The notes beneath the pieces were generated by a model. The model did no database searches, was not told the origin of the DNA, and saw nothing but the letters and a program-made list of their open reading frames with translations. Positions 63,755 through 64,000 of a stretch of 64,000 nucleotides of DNA are shown piece after piece. The position numbers were made by a program, and so were the translations under genes. Numbering within the stretch: the stretch's first letter is position 1; each line of letters begins with the position of its first letter. The stretch comes from Helichrysum umbraculigerum (taxonomy: Eukaryota > Streptophyta > Magnoliopsida > Asterales > Asteraceae), in contig CATIUR010000006.1 of assembly GCA_949592205.1 (NCBI GenBank), positions 65,530,001 through 65,594,000 on the forward strand, given 5' to 3'.

Positions 63755-64000
63755 CTACAGTCCAAAGCATTACCAGATGAGTTTTTCACCAAATGACATA
63801 TCATCACGTAAATCACTAAAGATAACCTGCATGGCTAACTAATATATGACATCAATAAAACATACACATAAACCGTTTCATTCGTTGTTATTGCTGGCAT
63901 TTACAGGAAATATTCTCGTTGCCATAATGAAACAAAGAAACTTTCTTCTTTACTTTACACTATTCTGAGTTCTCAATGTCCCCAAAATATAAAGAGGATC
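63755..64000 (-). other. SQE intron running off the window
   Basis: The first visible SQE exon has an acceptor (TGTAG) at 63756 on the minus strand. The sequence beyond shows no matching exon before the window ends. Confidence 0.6.

Overview
This is a plant nuclear genome window. The evidence is genes with many GT-AG introns, high AT content, (TA)n microsatellites, and a dense mix of LTR elements, hAT, MULE, CACTA, Stowaway and Helitron remnants. It looks like a core eudicot. The style of the repeats (LTRs ending in GGGTGTTACA, short elements ending GACCCGCCCATTTTGCCACCTCTA) makes me suspect Asteraceae, but that is only an impression.

Layout. 1-3379: an old Ty1/copia element on the minus strand, broken by two frameshifts and interrupted by the end of another LTR at 1-232. 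4050-5472 (+): a three-exon R2R3-MYB of subgroup 14 (RAX/MYB36 type). 5473-10629: intergenic DNA with small MITEs. 10630-15991 (-): a ten-exon OSCA/CSC1-like mechanosensitive or hyperosmolality-gated channel gene. 18152-20628 (-): a four-exon 1-aminocyclopropane-1-carboxylate (ACC) synthase, the committed step of ethylene synthesis. 20.7-31 kb: gene-poor DNA with MITEs, a telomere-like repeat and microsatellites. 31026-35322: a hAT MITE and, 178 bp away, a full-length hAT transposon with an uninterrupted 703-residue transposase; both have perfect 8-bp target-site duplications. 36349-46787: a stack of LTRs inserted into one another, best read as nested solo LTRs. 47551-50792 (+): a six-exon gene for a membrane-anchored J-domain protein. 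51451-59748: two Helitron 3' ends and several exon-like fragments, one of them FAR1-like. 60627-63754 (-): seven exons of squalene epoxidase; the 5' end of that gene lies beyond 64000.

The host genes are unrelated neighbours (a transcription factor, a channel, a hormone biosynthesis enzyme, a co-chaperone and a sterol/triterpene enzyme). Nothing suggests a functional cluster. Most of the novelty lies in the mobile DNA: the apparently intact hAT element, the LTR stack in which each LTR carries its own GC-rich palindromic short repeat, and the Helitron-like segments that may have captured gene pieces. I saw no tRNA, rRNA or CRISPR. All splice sites were placed by eye from GT/AG, reading frame and remembered protein families.
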